Shown here: piece after piece, positions 45,283 to 58,359 of the stretch | Layout: each line of letters starts with the position of its first letter | How positions within the stretch are numbered: the stretch's first letter is position 1 | Assembly: GCA_030549775.1 (NCBI GenBank) | Contig: CM060171.1 | Coordinates: 146,092,859-146,156,858, forward strand | Reading direction: 5' to 3' | DNA: 64,000 bases | Origin: Tamarix chinensis | Lineage: Eukaryota > Streptophyta > Magnoliopsida > Caryophyllales > Tamaricaceae | Program-made: the position numbers and the translations under genes | Notes under the pieces: generated by a model | Seen by the model: only the letters and a program-made list of their open reading frames with translations | Databases searched by the model: none | Told to the model about the DNA's origin: nothing

Positions 45283-45959
45283 ACAACTAGTCTATTACTT
45301 GGTATATTCTGTTGACTCCCTGTAGATTAGTCATTAGTGTAGTGCCCCATTTGGTTTGGTGTGATTCAAACGAGAAAAAGTTTCTAGTAGCTCACTCCCT
45401 ACCTCAACTCACTACTTCACTAGTTTCTCTCTTTTCAACTCCTCTTGTCTTTCCTCGACTCATAGTCACTCCAGACTCCACCTCCACACCTCTATCTCGT
45501 CTTATCTCCACAGATACCCAAGAACTAAAGCTTGCAATGTTCGATGGCCTTATGCCCCATCATCAAGCTTGAAGCCTGCACTTATGTTCAACTCTGTTTT
45601 GTTCTGATTTCCATTATGTTCCATTCCATCTCCTCCTTTCCTATATTTCATTTTCAATCACCATTAACCTTCTCGTTACAACCCTTGATGCCGATTTCCT
45701 TTTCCTCCAATCTGGTTGGTTGGATTTTTTTGGTCAGTGAAGTGATTCATGTTTAGTAATTTGATATCCACTAAGCAAATTTTTTGAAACTATTTGACGG
45801 CCTCTGGCTTGTTTGTTGTTCCATGATTGGAGTGTTTCAGAGATGAGTCTTAATTTTATTTTTATTTTGTTAAAAATTATTTTAAAGAACCTTAGATTAT
45901 GGCAATATGATTGGATCACACTTAACTTGCATCTGCAATTTTTTTTATATATATAACCT

Positions 45960-46410
45960 ATTTATTTCTGGTTGAAGATGATGGTTGACCTGCACATTCA
46001 ATTTTAAGTTTTAACACAATGTGTGTGTAGATTACAAGTTAGGTAGCCTATTAAATGGAAATAACATATTTTTTTAGCACGTAAATACTGTAGTGTGTAT
46101 GGATATGTATGGTGGTTGATGTTGATTCTATTTCTAATCAAAGATGATGATGCACCTGTAGTCCTACACATATAGTTTTAAGTTTTAACATGATGTGTAT
46201 GCATATTACAAATTAGGTAGCCTATTAAATGGAAATAACGTGTCTGTTTAGCACATAAATAGTGTAGTATGTATGGATATATATGGTGGTTGATGTTGAT
46301 TCTATTTCTGGTTGAAGATGATGATGCATTTGCAGTCCTACACATTTAGTTTTAAGTTTTAACACTTTGATCAGAATTTACTAGTTAAGGTAGCCTCTTA
46401 AATGGAAAAA
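45960..46410 (+). repeat. 174-bp tandem repeat in hAT 1 (about 2.5 copies)
   Basis: TTTTAAGTTTTAACA recurs at about 46002, 46176 and 46350, and TAGGTAGCCTATTAAATGGA at about 46039 and 46214 with a third diverged copy. The units lie just upstream of the transposase coding start, in the presumed leader intron. Confidence 0.85.
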
Positions 46411-46688
46411 AATTGGTTATTTTTATTGGATTATGTTGTAGTATGTTAGATTGTTGGGTATCAACTATCAATTGAACATGCTGTTGGCATCTAGCATGGA
46501 TGATGGATATGAAACTTCAGTCAATGGTCGTTGCCTCATCTCATTACCGTCATTGATAGTTGATACTACACTCATATACTAGCCTTTATACTCCTTCAAA
46601 GCTTTATCTCACTCTCTATTTTAAGTCATTCTTGTTTTAATTAATTATTTTATATAATTATATTTATTTATTTTAATTTATTGTAGTT

Positions 46689-48000
46689 ATGGAAGCAAGA
46701 AATTATGATGCTAGTAGTCTTCCAGATCCTGAATTGCAAGTAGAAGATAAGAAAATGAGCTTAGTTCGGAAAGAATTTATGAGGCTTAAAGGAACCGAGA
46801 CCAAGGACGTAAAAGAGAGAGCACTTTGCATCCATTGTAAGGTGGCTTCTTTAATTTCTAGTTTATATTATGGAACAACAAATCTAGAAAGACATATTGA
46901 TAAATGTCCATCATATCAACAAACAGTGAAAGTAGAACCTAATGTTTATGACCGAAGGATCTATAGATATCTATTAGCAAGGGCTATCGTCAAACATGGG
47001 TATGCATTTTCTTAGGTTGAACACAAAGACAATAGAGAAATTCATGCATACTTGAGTAATCAAGTTAGAACCATTTGTAGAAATACTGTAAAGTCGAACG
47101 CATTGAAATTGTATTCAAACTTGAAATTGAGCTTAAGAACTATCTTTGCAGCATCCCTGGTCGTATTTGTCTAACTTATAATATGTGGAATTCTTTTCAA
47201 ACTGAGGGTATATGTGTTTGACTGCTCATTTTTTGGATGCTAATTGAAATTTCAATAGAAGAGTATTGAATTTTCATCGTATAGAAACACCACATACGAG
47301 ACAAATATTACATAATTCGGTGTTCAGTTTGCTTCAAGATTGGGGTATTGAGGATAATATTTTCTCTATCACATTGAATAATGCTTCTAGCATTGATAGA
47401 ATGCAAGATCATTTGAGAAATACACTAAACGATTATAATTTTTTGTTGCATGATGGCATGTACTTACATGTTCGATGTGGTGTTCATGTTTTGAATATAA
47501 TTTTTAAGGATGGGCTTAAGGTGATAGGGGGATATTGTTATTAATATTAGAGATAGTGTAAATTACATCAAGTGGTCAGAATCAAGGAAGACTACATTTT
47601 GAAATTGTGTGAAATTAGCTTGGATATTAGATACTAAAGCATTATGGCTTGATGTTCCCACAAGGTGGAACTCAACTTATTTGATGATTGATAGAGCTAT
47701 TATTTATCGTAATGGATTTAAGGAGATTATGGTTGTTGAACCCTTGTACAAGCATTTCCTAGGACCTCAATAGTGGGACATGCTTGAGAAAAATTCATGA
47801 TGTCTTGGAACCATTTTATGATATTACAAAGTTATTTTCTGGTAGTCAGTATCCCATAACAAATTTGTATTTTTAGTATGTATGGAAGATCAAAATGCTT
47901 TTAACTTAGTTGGTAAATGGTGACAATGAAGTGTTAAGGAAAATGTTTGCATTCATTGACATCGTTTGAAAGTTTACTAAGTATATGGAGTTAATATTAT
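46689..48000 (+). pseudogene. hAT 1 transposase, broken; N-terminal BED finger kept, C-terminus lost
   Basis: The 108-codon opening frame (46689-47015) has a BED zinc finger: CIHC, then NLERHIDKC, giving C-x2-C and H-x4-C. After a stop the same frame continues (REIHAYLSNQVRTICRNTVK), followed by frameshifts. A 92-codon open piece (47266-47544) has MQDHLRNTLNDYNF and LHVRCGVHVLNIIFKDGLK, the region around the hAT catalytic core. Later traces are DVPTRWNSTYLMIDRAI near 47653 and LEPFYDITKLFSGSQYP near 47806. The match stops at about 48000 in the subterminal repeats. The dimerisation domain that ends all active hAT transposases is absent, so the product could not act. Confidence 0.8.
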
Positions 48001-50456
48001 GATATATGAATAAGAATAACCAATTATCCGTTCGAGTATGGTTCAAGTCGATTTGGGTTGGTTTAGGTTCGTCTAGTGTTGGTTTGGGTTATTATTGATT
48101 TGGGTCACTTCGGTTCAGATCAATTCAGATTTGGATAATTATCGGGTTAGCTACATTCTTGTTGGGTTTAGATTAAATTGGGTATTTTGGGCTTTTGGAT
48201 TGCGAATGAATTTTATTTTTTGGGCCATTTTAGATTTTCAAGTCGGGTTATTTAGATTAGGTTGGTTGAGTTGGGTCAACTTTGTCAGATCTAGGTGTTA
48301 CCACCACACTTAGTACAAGTTCGATTTCCTCTAATATTTTCATACCAAGTGCTAAGGTTGAAATCATAACTCTTCTTACATTAACAACACAATCACAAGA
48401 TCTAGATTAGAGATAACAAAAAACTATACATCATTTTGAAAATAAACAACATTATCAATTACCAAACTTAAAAGATAGAAAATACAAGAGGACATAAGAT
48501 CCCAAATACAACTAAGATCAAATATATCAAAAAGGACACAGGATATTCCTACTCTTAATCCATACTATTAGCCTATGACTGAGCTTGTAAGCTAACCTGC
48601 AATGGCCACTCCCCAATCAATAGACAAGGGCCCATGAAATAAACTATTTAATACAACGATATTGAGCAACCCATTATACCAAACCAATATGAAAAACTAT
48701 CATGTAACACATATAAGGCATTACAACAATACATGGTTTACAACATCAAATTATACATGATATGATTGAAATACAATAAACATATAAGATGAATGAATAC
48801 CAAAAATGTGACATACTACTCATACTTGTTCATCTAGAAGATACTGATACTTACCAGCCAAACATTCAAGGGATGCTCTTTGAAGTATGATTAGAAAAAA
48901 TATCAACCCAAGGTCATAACAATAGAAATGGTCACATATCTCATTATCAATATCAATAAATCCTATAACATTATAGATAGGATCACAGACACATGTAGAG
49001 GTGGCAATCAGATCGAGTGGGTCAGGTTGTTTCTAGATTAGGTTATTTTGGTTCATTTGTCTTTTGCTGGTCAGGGCGGGTCATTTTGGGTTTGGGTCAT
49101 TTTGGATCATTTCATTATTTGGGTTGGGTTGGTTTTGGGTCGAGTCGTTATAGTTCTGGGTCATTTTGGGTTAATTTGCTAGGTAGGGTCAGGTTCGAGT
49201 TAAGTAAACTCGGGTTTGGGTCATTTTGGGTTAACTTGACTAGTAGGATCGGGTTGAATTTAGGTCATTTTCTGATTAACCTGACTGGGCGAGTTCAGGT
49301 CATTTCGTGCAATTAGATAGGTTAGTCCCCATTGGATTTGAGTTGTTTCAGATTAACTTGATGAGTCGGGTCATTTCATGTAATTTGATAGGTTGGGTTT
49401 GAGTAGTTACGGGTTAACTTAATGGGTCGGGTCAGGTCGAGTTTTGATGGGTTGAGTCAAATTCGGGTTCAGGTAATCTTAATTCATACACATAACATCA
49501 TGATAAAATTATAGAAGATGAAAATAAATGAAATGGGCAAAAAATGATATAAAGATATTCTTATATATTTGAATTGATTATTTAAATCTAATTTCTCATA
49601 ATGAGTGAGTCCAATAAAGTCTATAGTGTGCTTAATATACCAATTAACAATAAGGCCCTATTTTTCTTATTTTTATATGGAAATAATATTAGATTGGCAT
49701 CAGTTAGATGACTTAGATTTAGATCTAATAATAGACTAGTACATGTACACTTATACTAATAATATGGTTATAATAATAACATATTGGATTTTAATTTAGA
49801 TGAAATCAATACTTATAAGATCATATATGATCTTGTGGGATTAGAAAATTTAGATCCTAAAACCATGGTAAAATATTACAATATTACATTAAGAAGAAAA
49901 TCATACAGAAATGTTTAATCTCACTTAAAAATTATTGAAGAATATTGCTCCTAAAATCTAAAACATCTATAACTATATTCATGAATATTAATTATATGTA
50001 TATTCATGTGTTAATAATACAACTATACATAATTATTCATATTTATCTAAATTCTCCTAATTTACACATTTTTCACATCAATAAAGTTAGTATATTTCTA
50101 TTTACCAGCTTTCTAATAATAATAAACTAATTAGGATCTATTTTTGCAGTTACAAAGATTAAAGTAAGTTAAATTGGACACAGTTTAATCTTCGAATCAA
50201 GGTCTATCCATTATTTATTTAATTTCTCTTTAGCATTTTTTACATTTTGATATAATAAGAAGTAAGAACGATATATATTATTCATACAGTGTAATATATC
50301 AATATAAGTGTATGACGTTAACAACTATATTATCTTACTTTTTTTGTTGATGAATAAATTCTTTTCAATATGAGTCTAATGTAGGATGTCCATACTATTC
50401 CATATGACATATGAGTATTTTTAAAAATGAATAAAAGTATTATAGTTCAAATATTC

Positions 50457-51060
50457 GATTACTTAAAAAATTATAATTTTATAAAATAAAGGTGATTATA
50501 ATATGACTATACAATGTATAATTATCATTTATTACATTGTAAATATTATAGATAATCATAAGATTACTAGTAAAAGTAAATGAAATAAGAATATTAGATC
50601 CACTTTATTTTCACAAGTAAATAATAAAGATATTTATAAATTTTAACAATAAAAAAAATTACATGATTCAGTCTAACAAAGATATTTATCACTTCTTATC
50701 ATTTATTTGATTACTTAAAAAATATAATTTTATAAAATAAAGGTGATCATAATATGAGAATACAATGTATAATTATCATTTGTTATATTATAAATATTGA
50801 GACAATCATAAGATTACTAGTACAAATAAATGAAATAAGAATATTAGATCAACTTTATTTTTCCAAGTAAATAATAAATATATTTATAAATTATTAAAAT
50901 AAAAAATTTCACGATTCAATCTAACAAAGAAATTTATTATTTATTATCATTTATTTGATTACTTAAAAAAATATAATTTTATAAAATAAAGGTGATCATA
51001 ATATGACTATACAATGTATAATTATCATTTGGTATATTTTAGATACTTTATAATTTTTAA
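50457..51060 (+). repeat. About 250-bp tandem repeat in hAT 2 (2.4 copies)
   Basis: GATTACTTAAAAAAT-type starts are at 50457, 50709 and 50957 (periods 252 and 248). Each is followed by AAAATAAAGGTGATCATAAT and TACAATGTATAATTATCATT. The third copy is cut short by a poly-A run at about 51060. Confidence 0.9.
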
Positions 51061-51079
51061 AAAAAAAAATAGTTTAGTT

Positions 51080-51430
51080 TAATCAAAACTGACCCCCATC
51101 CCTTTTTATTTCTTCTTCTCTTCTCTCTTTATTTTCTCTGCTTCTACGCTGAAAGTCTGTAACTTTCGACCCCTGAGTCCCGACCTGCTCTACTCCCCTT
51201 TCTCCTTCATTACTCGACATCACCACCACACCACAGTTGCCACTCAACCACACCACTGTCACACCATGCCACCACAACCTCCACACCCCTTTGCTCGTCA
51301 TCGTTGTTGACAAAAGCATGTAGTAGCAGCAACTAGACACGGCACGCAACAACAAAGGTGCCTTTGTCCGGCAACCTTCGGTGCACTCGATCACCAGTAT
51401 GCTCTAGCAACCCTTATCCCCTCCAATTTC
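51080..51430 (+). other. C-rich leader-like block of hAT 2
   Basis: A C/T-rich then CAC-rich stretch stands out from the AT-rich element body. By position it is comparable to the 45150-45570 block of hAT 1, so it may be a non-coding first exon followed by an intron to about 52334 (acceptor ATATATAG). The 103-codon minus-strand frame here has no domain. Confidence 0.35.
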
Positions 51431-52360
51431 GTAATAATTTATTTGGTACAATTATCTAAAATCCTAACTCTTATTTTGATTAATTTTTTGTGAATTAGCT
51501 TATGATAAGCTAAATTGGTTATTGAAGTATGTATATATATGTTGTCATTGATTTGGAATGGTTAATTGCCATATATATGGTTGGATTGTAAAAATTGGAT
51601 TTTTGACCTGGTTATGTCTGGATTTATTGGATTTGTCCGATTAAGATATTTTGGATAAATTGATTATGCAATATACTTTGAAATGTACTTAATTTCATGT
51701 TGGAATTGTTAATTTGGGAAAATTGTGTGAAATCTATTGGAATTGGATTTTTAGGTCAATACTCTTGCGGATTTAAATTGGATTGTGTAATTGAGTTATT
51801 TTACTAAATTGAGTATACAATATGTTTTAGAATATGTCTAATTTCAATTTCAAACCGTCAATTTAAATATTTGAATAAGATTTGATGGATTTGTAGTTTG
51901 GGCTCAAAAACCCTAATTATGTCAAATTGGGTACTTCCTTTACTATTTTTAGTCAATTGAGTATACAATTTGTTATATATAGAACGGATTTATAGCACGA
52001 TGGTATTAAGAGTTAGTAATTTTCAGTTGGTAACCATTGTAATTACATTTTTAGAGTTTGAGTTTGATTATGTAAATGTTTTGATATCAATATTTTTGAA
52101 TCCGTGTAACACATAATTTTTGTTCATTATAATACGTGTCATGTAAATGTTTTGTTATTAAGTGTCTAGGTTTTGAATCCGTATAACTTTAATTTTTTGT
52201 CTGTGTAAATGAATATAATATTTCTTGTTTTAAAAATATGAATCAAAAGTTGGAGCTATGAGTTTTTTTTTATATTCTAAATAACATTATATAGAATTCT
52301 TTAATACCATACAATAATTTATTTATATATATAGGTACAACTACACAAGGATAAAATGAT

Positions 52361-54820
52361 ATGAAGGATGAACAATTTATGGCACCTCAAGAAGAGTTTA
52401 TAGATACATATGATTTCACAACTACTAGAGGTATTAATTTTTTATATATATGATGTTAGTAATTATCATTGCTTGTTGGTTGAAAATAAGCATCTTATAT
52501 TCTTTTTTGTTTACAATTATTGCTTGTTGGTTTACACATTATTTAAAAATTTAGATTGACATAATTCTTTTTATGTTTTAAAATTATAGCCATTGATCTT
52601 GAAGAGGAAGAATATGAATTAGATAATCAAGCTCCATCTATATCTTCAAATATAGCTATAAATGAATCTCCAATCAACATAGATGATGATGCCAAATTAC
52701 CAGTTGCAAAAGTTCTCGACAAACGAAAGAGATACTATAAGGTTTGGGATAACTTTGATCAATTTAAAGATGAAGAGGGAGGACAATAAGTTATATGTAA
52801 GTACTATAAAAAGGAAAAGGATAGGAGTGAAGCTAAATAAGGTACTTCTAATGCCTTAAGAAACCTACAAGCTTGTAAAGAATATAAAAAAAAATGACTC
52901 CACTAGATACCTTGATATCTAAATCTAGTGAGATTTCATTTGATCCAAAAGTTTATAGTGAGATTTTGGCTAAGGCAACTTTGAGGCATGGGTATTCATT
53001 CTCATATTTTGAAAATTTGGAAGTTAGGAAAATTCATCAATATCTTAATCACCTTGTCAAACCTGTGTTTAGAAACACTATTAAGAAAGTTTACCTAGAA
53101 AAGCATGCTGATTTAGAAATTAAACTCAAGCACACTATTGATACAATTTATAATAAGGTTTGTTTGACTTGTGACATATGTATAGCTTGCACTTCTCGTG
53201 GGTATCTCACTTTAACATCTCATTATGTGGACAATGATCAGAAGTTGACTTGCAAAGTGTTGAATTTTTTCCATTGCCATCCTCTCCACACTAGTATTGA
53301 AATCTATTACTTCTTGTATTTATTTCTTAAAGAGTGGATTATTGAGAAGAAGATATTCACTATGAAAGTTGATAATGCCTATAATATGGACAACATGCTT
53401 AGTCATTTGAAACCCACATTGCTTCAAAACATGGTATGTGATGGGAAATACTTCAACATCAGATGTTCAACTCATATCCTTAATTTGATAGTGAGGAAAG
53501 AGTTGAAAAATATTGAAGGATGTGTGATCAAAACTTAGAGAGAATGTGAAGTATATAGATGCTTTAAAAGGTAGGATAAACTAGTTTTATGATTGTACTA
53601 CTAAATTGAGTTTATCAATTTTTGGGAAGCTGTGGCTAGATGTTACTACACGATGGAATTCTACATATCTTATGATTCATAGAGCATTAGTTTATCTTTT
53701 TATTTTGGATTTCTTGGTAATGTTGAAGCTATTTACAAGCTTAAATTTTCGTTGAATGAGTGGAGTAACGTGGAAAATATTTGTGATTTATTGGAACCTT
53801 TCTATGAAATTACCTATCTATTTTTTGGATCTGATTATCCTACTGCCAACTTGTATTTTCTTAATGTTTGGAGGATTCAACTACAATTGGAGAAGGTAGT
53901 GGGGTGTGATGATAATGATATCAATATAATGGGACTACAAATGATGCAAAAATTTAAAAAGTATTGGTTGCACTACAATACTATTCTTGCTTTTGCTATA
54001 ATTTTGGATCTACGTTATTAGTTTAACTTTTTGAAGTTTGCCTTAGTCAAACTACATGGTAATGAGAAGGGTAAAAAGTTCGCTAATGATGTATATGTCA
54101 AATTTGTCGAGCTATACAAACACTATGAATATCATTGTCCTAATGCTCCAAATTCATTTGATAAAGGGACATCTATTAATAGAGAATTGACTAAGGGAAA
54201 TTATGAAATGGAGGTAAATCAAGCTATACCTCACCAAATATTTTTTTATCTTCATTACATGTTTATTTTTTTTATTACTAATTTCTATGTACATCAAGTC
54301 TAATTATTATTTTTTCCTTTTTTATAATTTAAGATTTTGATGCTTCTACTTTTTTTGGAGGTAGAGGTAAAAGCTATAAAAATGAATTTGAGATGTATAT
54401 CAAAAGTAAGTTGTTGGATTATAAAATTTCACTTGATGTGCTCTAATTTTGGAAAAATAATTCTAAGACCTCTCCAATTATTTCTTCTATGTCTAAAGAT
54501 ATCCTTGCCATTCCTATTACTACTGCTACATCTGAGTCAATTTCTAGCATGAGCGGTACAATTTTAAATAAGTGAAGGAGTTAATTGTTGTCGAAAAATG
54601 TTAATGCTTTGGTAACTACTCGTAATTGGTTATACGGATATGATGGTAATAACATTATTTGTTATGAGTTTGTATTTTTTTGATTTGATAATTTTTTAAT
54701 CAATGAATCTTGATGATAATAATATAATTTTTTTTGGTATTTATAGAAATAGAAGAAGAAGAAGAAGGTACTTTTGTGGAGCCATCAAAGTTAAGTAGTA
54801 ACAATGATAAGATGGATTGA
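52361..54820 (+). pseudogene. hAT 2 transposase, nearly full length but disrupted
   Basis: First exon 52361-52430 (MKDEQFMAPQEEF), intron, second exon from 52590 (DLEEEEYELDNQAP). The BED finger is ruined: the second Cys of C-x2-C is Tyr (CKYY), the His is lost and two stops interrupt. A 214-codon open stretch (52894-53538) covers FDPKVYSEILAKATLRHGYS, then MLSHLKPTLLQNMVCDGKYF and RCSTHILNLIVRKELKN. After a frameshift come LDVTTRWNSTYLMIHRAL (53635), LLEPFYEITYLFFGSDYP (53785), NTILAFAIILDLRY (53980) and a stretch to 54220. The dimerisation region survives in two pieces, with IISSMSKDILAIPITTATSE (54480-54540) and NVNALVTTRNWLYGYDG (54600-54650). An acidic tail ends at 54820. It is inactive, but decayed differently from hAT 1. 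Confidence 0.8.
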
Positions 54821-56487
54821 GGAGCTTCAAACATAGTGATAACATTTCAAATGCTTCTACTTGTAAACATAGGCAAGTGTTATTTTTCTTAGGCGAGTAA
54901 TTCAATTTTTATTCAATCATGTCATTTATTTCTTATGTTGCAGATTTACCATACTTAGATAATCTTTATGTTGTTGGCCAACTACTGCCTACTGGTGTTG
55001 TTTTATTGCTTCTATTGGTGTTGTGTTAAAACTTACAAGTGGCATATTGTGGGATTGCTGCTCTTATTCTATTGCCTTGTTGGTTTTTATAACATGTTGT
55101 ATGTAGTGGATATTTTTTCTGGAAGTTTTAACAGTTTGTAGGTGGTTTGTATGTTTGTGCTTTGAAGATCATTTTGATGTTTTTTTATTTTTATCTATAG
55201 ATCTTGTAGGTTGTAACTTGTAAGTTTATAACTTATGCATGAATTATGGATGTTATAGGATAATTTCCTGGATCTTCTAATTTTTTAAGTTATTGTTGGG
55301 AATTGCTATTACTTGTTGGATTTTGTGGGTGATAATAGATACTACTATTCTCTTCTATTAAGAGCTTATTCAAATAGGTGGATGCAATGGAAGACTTTTT
55401 GAAAATTATTTTGTAGGCTTGTAGCTAGATGTTTGCCTTTTTTTATTTTGGTTTTTAGTTTGCAATAATATATCTTATTTGTTAAGGAAGATGAAGGAAA
55501 ATTTTAGAAGATATTATCATTTGTCAAGTTAAATGAGTTTGATAATACATTAATTATTTTATTTTATTTTATATAAAAATATGGAGTAATGATCAAAATG
55601 TTTCGAATAAGAGATTGATACTTGTTAGTTGTTAACTTATTATACATGTCATGGACAATGGAATTAGAGGAACAATGTTATTTTATACCATAAGTAATAA
55701 CATATAATATAATAAATCAATAATTTGCTAATTTGCTAGTTGAGCAATATTAATGATTATGTGTATAAGTTCATTTGATATTATAGGGCATATGTATGTT
55801 TACAAGTTGTGAACTTGTAAAATAGTTAGGCAAAGAAGATAAAAGATATTAAAAAATTATCTAATATGCACCTTCACCACAAAAATTACTCTAACTCATT
55901 AACCTCTTAAGTAAGTATTAAGTTTGATTTCATATAATCATATGATTAAAAATATGTTATTAATTGTTACTTGTTTATTAAATCATTACTATGACTTTTA
56001 ATGTTGTATTTTTGTGTGAAAAAATTCATTGGGATATCATTAATAAATAAGGATGTCTAGGGTAAAAGTATGAAAAATAAGTACAACTTATAAAATACTA
56101 TATTTTTAAAAGCTCTAAATGAATAATAAAATATGTGTAATTTATTATTATTATGATAGATTTTGATATATAGTTGAGTCAATGTCAGGTTTGGTTGACA
56201 GCGTGTTGGGTCACCTCTGGGTCGAGTCTATGTTGGGTTGGGTCAATGTCGGGTCAGGTTGCTACCTAGTTGGGTCTATCATGGGTTATGTGTTGGGATC
56301 AGGTCGGGTCGAATCTGAGTTGGGTTAATTATTATTGGATCAGTGCCATGTCGGGTCAGTGTTAGGAAGGATTTGAGTCGGGTTGGGTTGCTAAAATTTT
56401 TGGGTTTTATTGATTCAGGTTTCGCTAGGGTCGGGTCAACTTTTTCCAGATCTAGACACAATACAAAATAAATACACAATAACGTAT

Positions 56488-56607
56488 GTAGGCATGAAGG
56501 CTGCTACTGAATTGTAGGTAGGCACAAAGGCAGTTACCAAACCACATGTAGGCACAAAGGCTACTACCAAGCCATATGTGGCCACAAAGATTGCTACCTA
56601 CCAATCC
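56488..56607 (-). repeat. Exact-period 30-bp tandem repeat in element D (4 copies)
   Basis: Units starting GTAGGCATGAAGGC, GTAGGCACAAAGGC (twice) and GTGGCCACAAAGAT at 56488, 56518, 56548 and 56578. They occupy the place where the CCACCGG array sits in related elements. Confidence 0.9.
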
Positions 56608-57195
56608 AATAATTCAATCATCATCATAATTATGTCTATTTTTATTTACTTTACTTGCGGGGAGATCATATCAACCTGTCTATGCTAAGGTTGTCTGGTC
56701 ATGCTGGTACACCAAGGTAGCACATTATCTTATCGACTATCAATTGAAGGACGCTAAGGTACCTTGGTCATACAAACACATGAAGGTAGTACATTACCCT
56801 ACTGAGAAGGAAACCTAATCTATAAGTATATATATCCTTCATAATCCAATAGAGCTAAATAGAGTAACATATAGGGCATAACTAGGGCACTACAACACAC
56901 TAGAAAAAAAATCAATAATTAACCGTGGGCTAAATCACGTCTTTAGCGTAGCGAACCCTATTAAAGCACGAAAATGACACTCAAGTACCATTTCCGGTCC
57001 TGAAAATTTCCTAAAAAGGTTTCCTGTTCTAGAAACTTTTTAGTGCCAAAATTAGTACCGAAAGCATACGATTAAAATAAAAAACTATTAATGGTTTATA
57101 TTAATTAATATACGTAGTAATTTTATGAATTTTATTTATTTTTCTCTATTAACTTTAATAGACTTGATCTATTTTTAAAAAATATATACAATGTT

Positions 57196-57220
57196 TATAT
57201 ATATATATATATATATATAA
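57196..57220. repeat. (TA)n microsatellite
   Basis: About 12 TA dinucleotides in the AT-rich part of element D. Confidence 0.9.
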
Positions 57221-58359
57221 TTTTTTTATCGTTCCCTTCTGTCATCATTTTCTAAATTCTTAAAAAATGACGTGTCCACGTTTCTCCTTGTCCCCATCCC
57301 CATGCAACATTAACAAACCCTAAAGAGCCACCATTACCAATCTTGAGCTATTTCATTTTAAATATTAGTATTTTACTTAAGGTGATCACGTACTTACATA
57401 TTAATTACATAGATCAAATTATCCATACTTAACCATTTTATTCATTTTTCATTTATTCAAGATAGCCATAAATATGATCAATACCAAGGTCAATCATAAA
57501 AATATACTAAGACCATCTTAAGATAAATTATTTACATTTTGGCACATTATACCGAAAATGACCAAAATACCCTTAAGGCTAAAATTTTTCAATTATCATT
57601 CACTTTAAATACTAAATCTATTTTATTTATTAATTTATTAGGAAAATCCTAAATAAATAAATTAAATTATTCATTATGTCATTAAATTATTATATATGCC
57701 AAATGATCATTTTTCCCTTAATTGTGATTCTCCTGATAAAACCCTAGCATGCACTTTTACTTCACCCAAAATTACATATTCCTAGACTCAATAATAAATA
57801 ACACATATTTGGCATGCTTGTCATGATAAATATCATATTTCATGCAAAATGATCAAATTGCCTCTAGGATACACAACAATAATAATTATCCTACAAATAT
57901 GCCTAAGCATGCTCAACCTATCATTTACATGTAAATACCATAATTAACATCATTTTAGTTATACTTTCCTACCCACAGTATTTTTCACAAGATAACATGA
58001 TTTCTTTTACTAATTTTTATGTAAACAATAATAAGCACATAGTTATAATGTAACAAATTATGGTTAACATATTTCATACACAAAAAATATTAATGTGCTA
58101 TCATGCAATATCTATTATTTTAGTAGAGTATAAAAGTTACCTAATTTTCAGGAAAATACAAATGATCGCTATCCTACTAAAATTATTAAGCATCTCTAAT
58201 CAAACTTTTGTATCTAGAATAATACCACAATAACCTTATTAATATTTAAAAAATAAAAACAATAATTATAACATTAAATATTTATTATCTAAAATTACTA
58301 AAGTACCCTTACTATTAAAATTAGGTAACAAAACTTATACAATATTTCTTCCTTAGGCT

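Larger units (their letters stand above)
41740..48294 (+). mobile_element. hAT element 1 (6.56 kb) with exact 8-bp target duplication
   Basis: Flanked by GGTGTTAC at 41732-41739 and 48295-48302, an exact 8-bp duplication as expected for hAT transposons. The left end reads TAGAGGTGGAAAAC. The right end, reversed, reads TAGATCTGACAAAG, an imperfect 14-bp terminal inverted repeat (9 matches). Both ends carry GGGTTGGGTT/GGGTC subterminal repeats (41760-42135 and 48030-48294). Inside are an AT-rich 5' part, a probable promoter and leader near 45150-45570, a 174-bp tandem repeat and a decayed transposase gene. The 8-bp target lies within the GGTGTTAC marker of element D. Confidence 0.85.
48996..56454 (+). 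mobile_element. hAT element 2 (7.46 kb) with near-exact 8-bp target duplication
   Basis: Flanks are GACACATG (48988-48995) and GACACAAT (56455-56462), sharing the first six bases. The left end is TAGAGGTGGCAATC; the right end, reversed, is TAGATCTGGAAAAAG, the same end sequence as hAT 1. Subterminal GGGTCGGGTT/GGGTCATTTTGG repeats occupy 49010-49480 and 56170-56454. Inside are a 250-bp tandem repeat, a C-rich leader-like block (51090-51420) and a transposase gene at 52361-54820. It sits 693 bases (without the duplicated target) from hAT 1 in the same host element and orientation. Confidence 0.8.

Noticed and set aside
49017..49316. GGGTTGGG/GGGTCGGG runs as interstitial telomeric repeats
   Set aside because: They do not follow the plant telomere heptamer, and their positions coincide with the ends of hAT elements defined by target duplications.
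51083..51394. 103-codon minus-strand frame in hAT 2
   Set aside because: No domain. The C-rich block is better explained as a plus-strand leader of the transposase gene.
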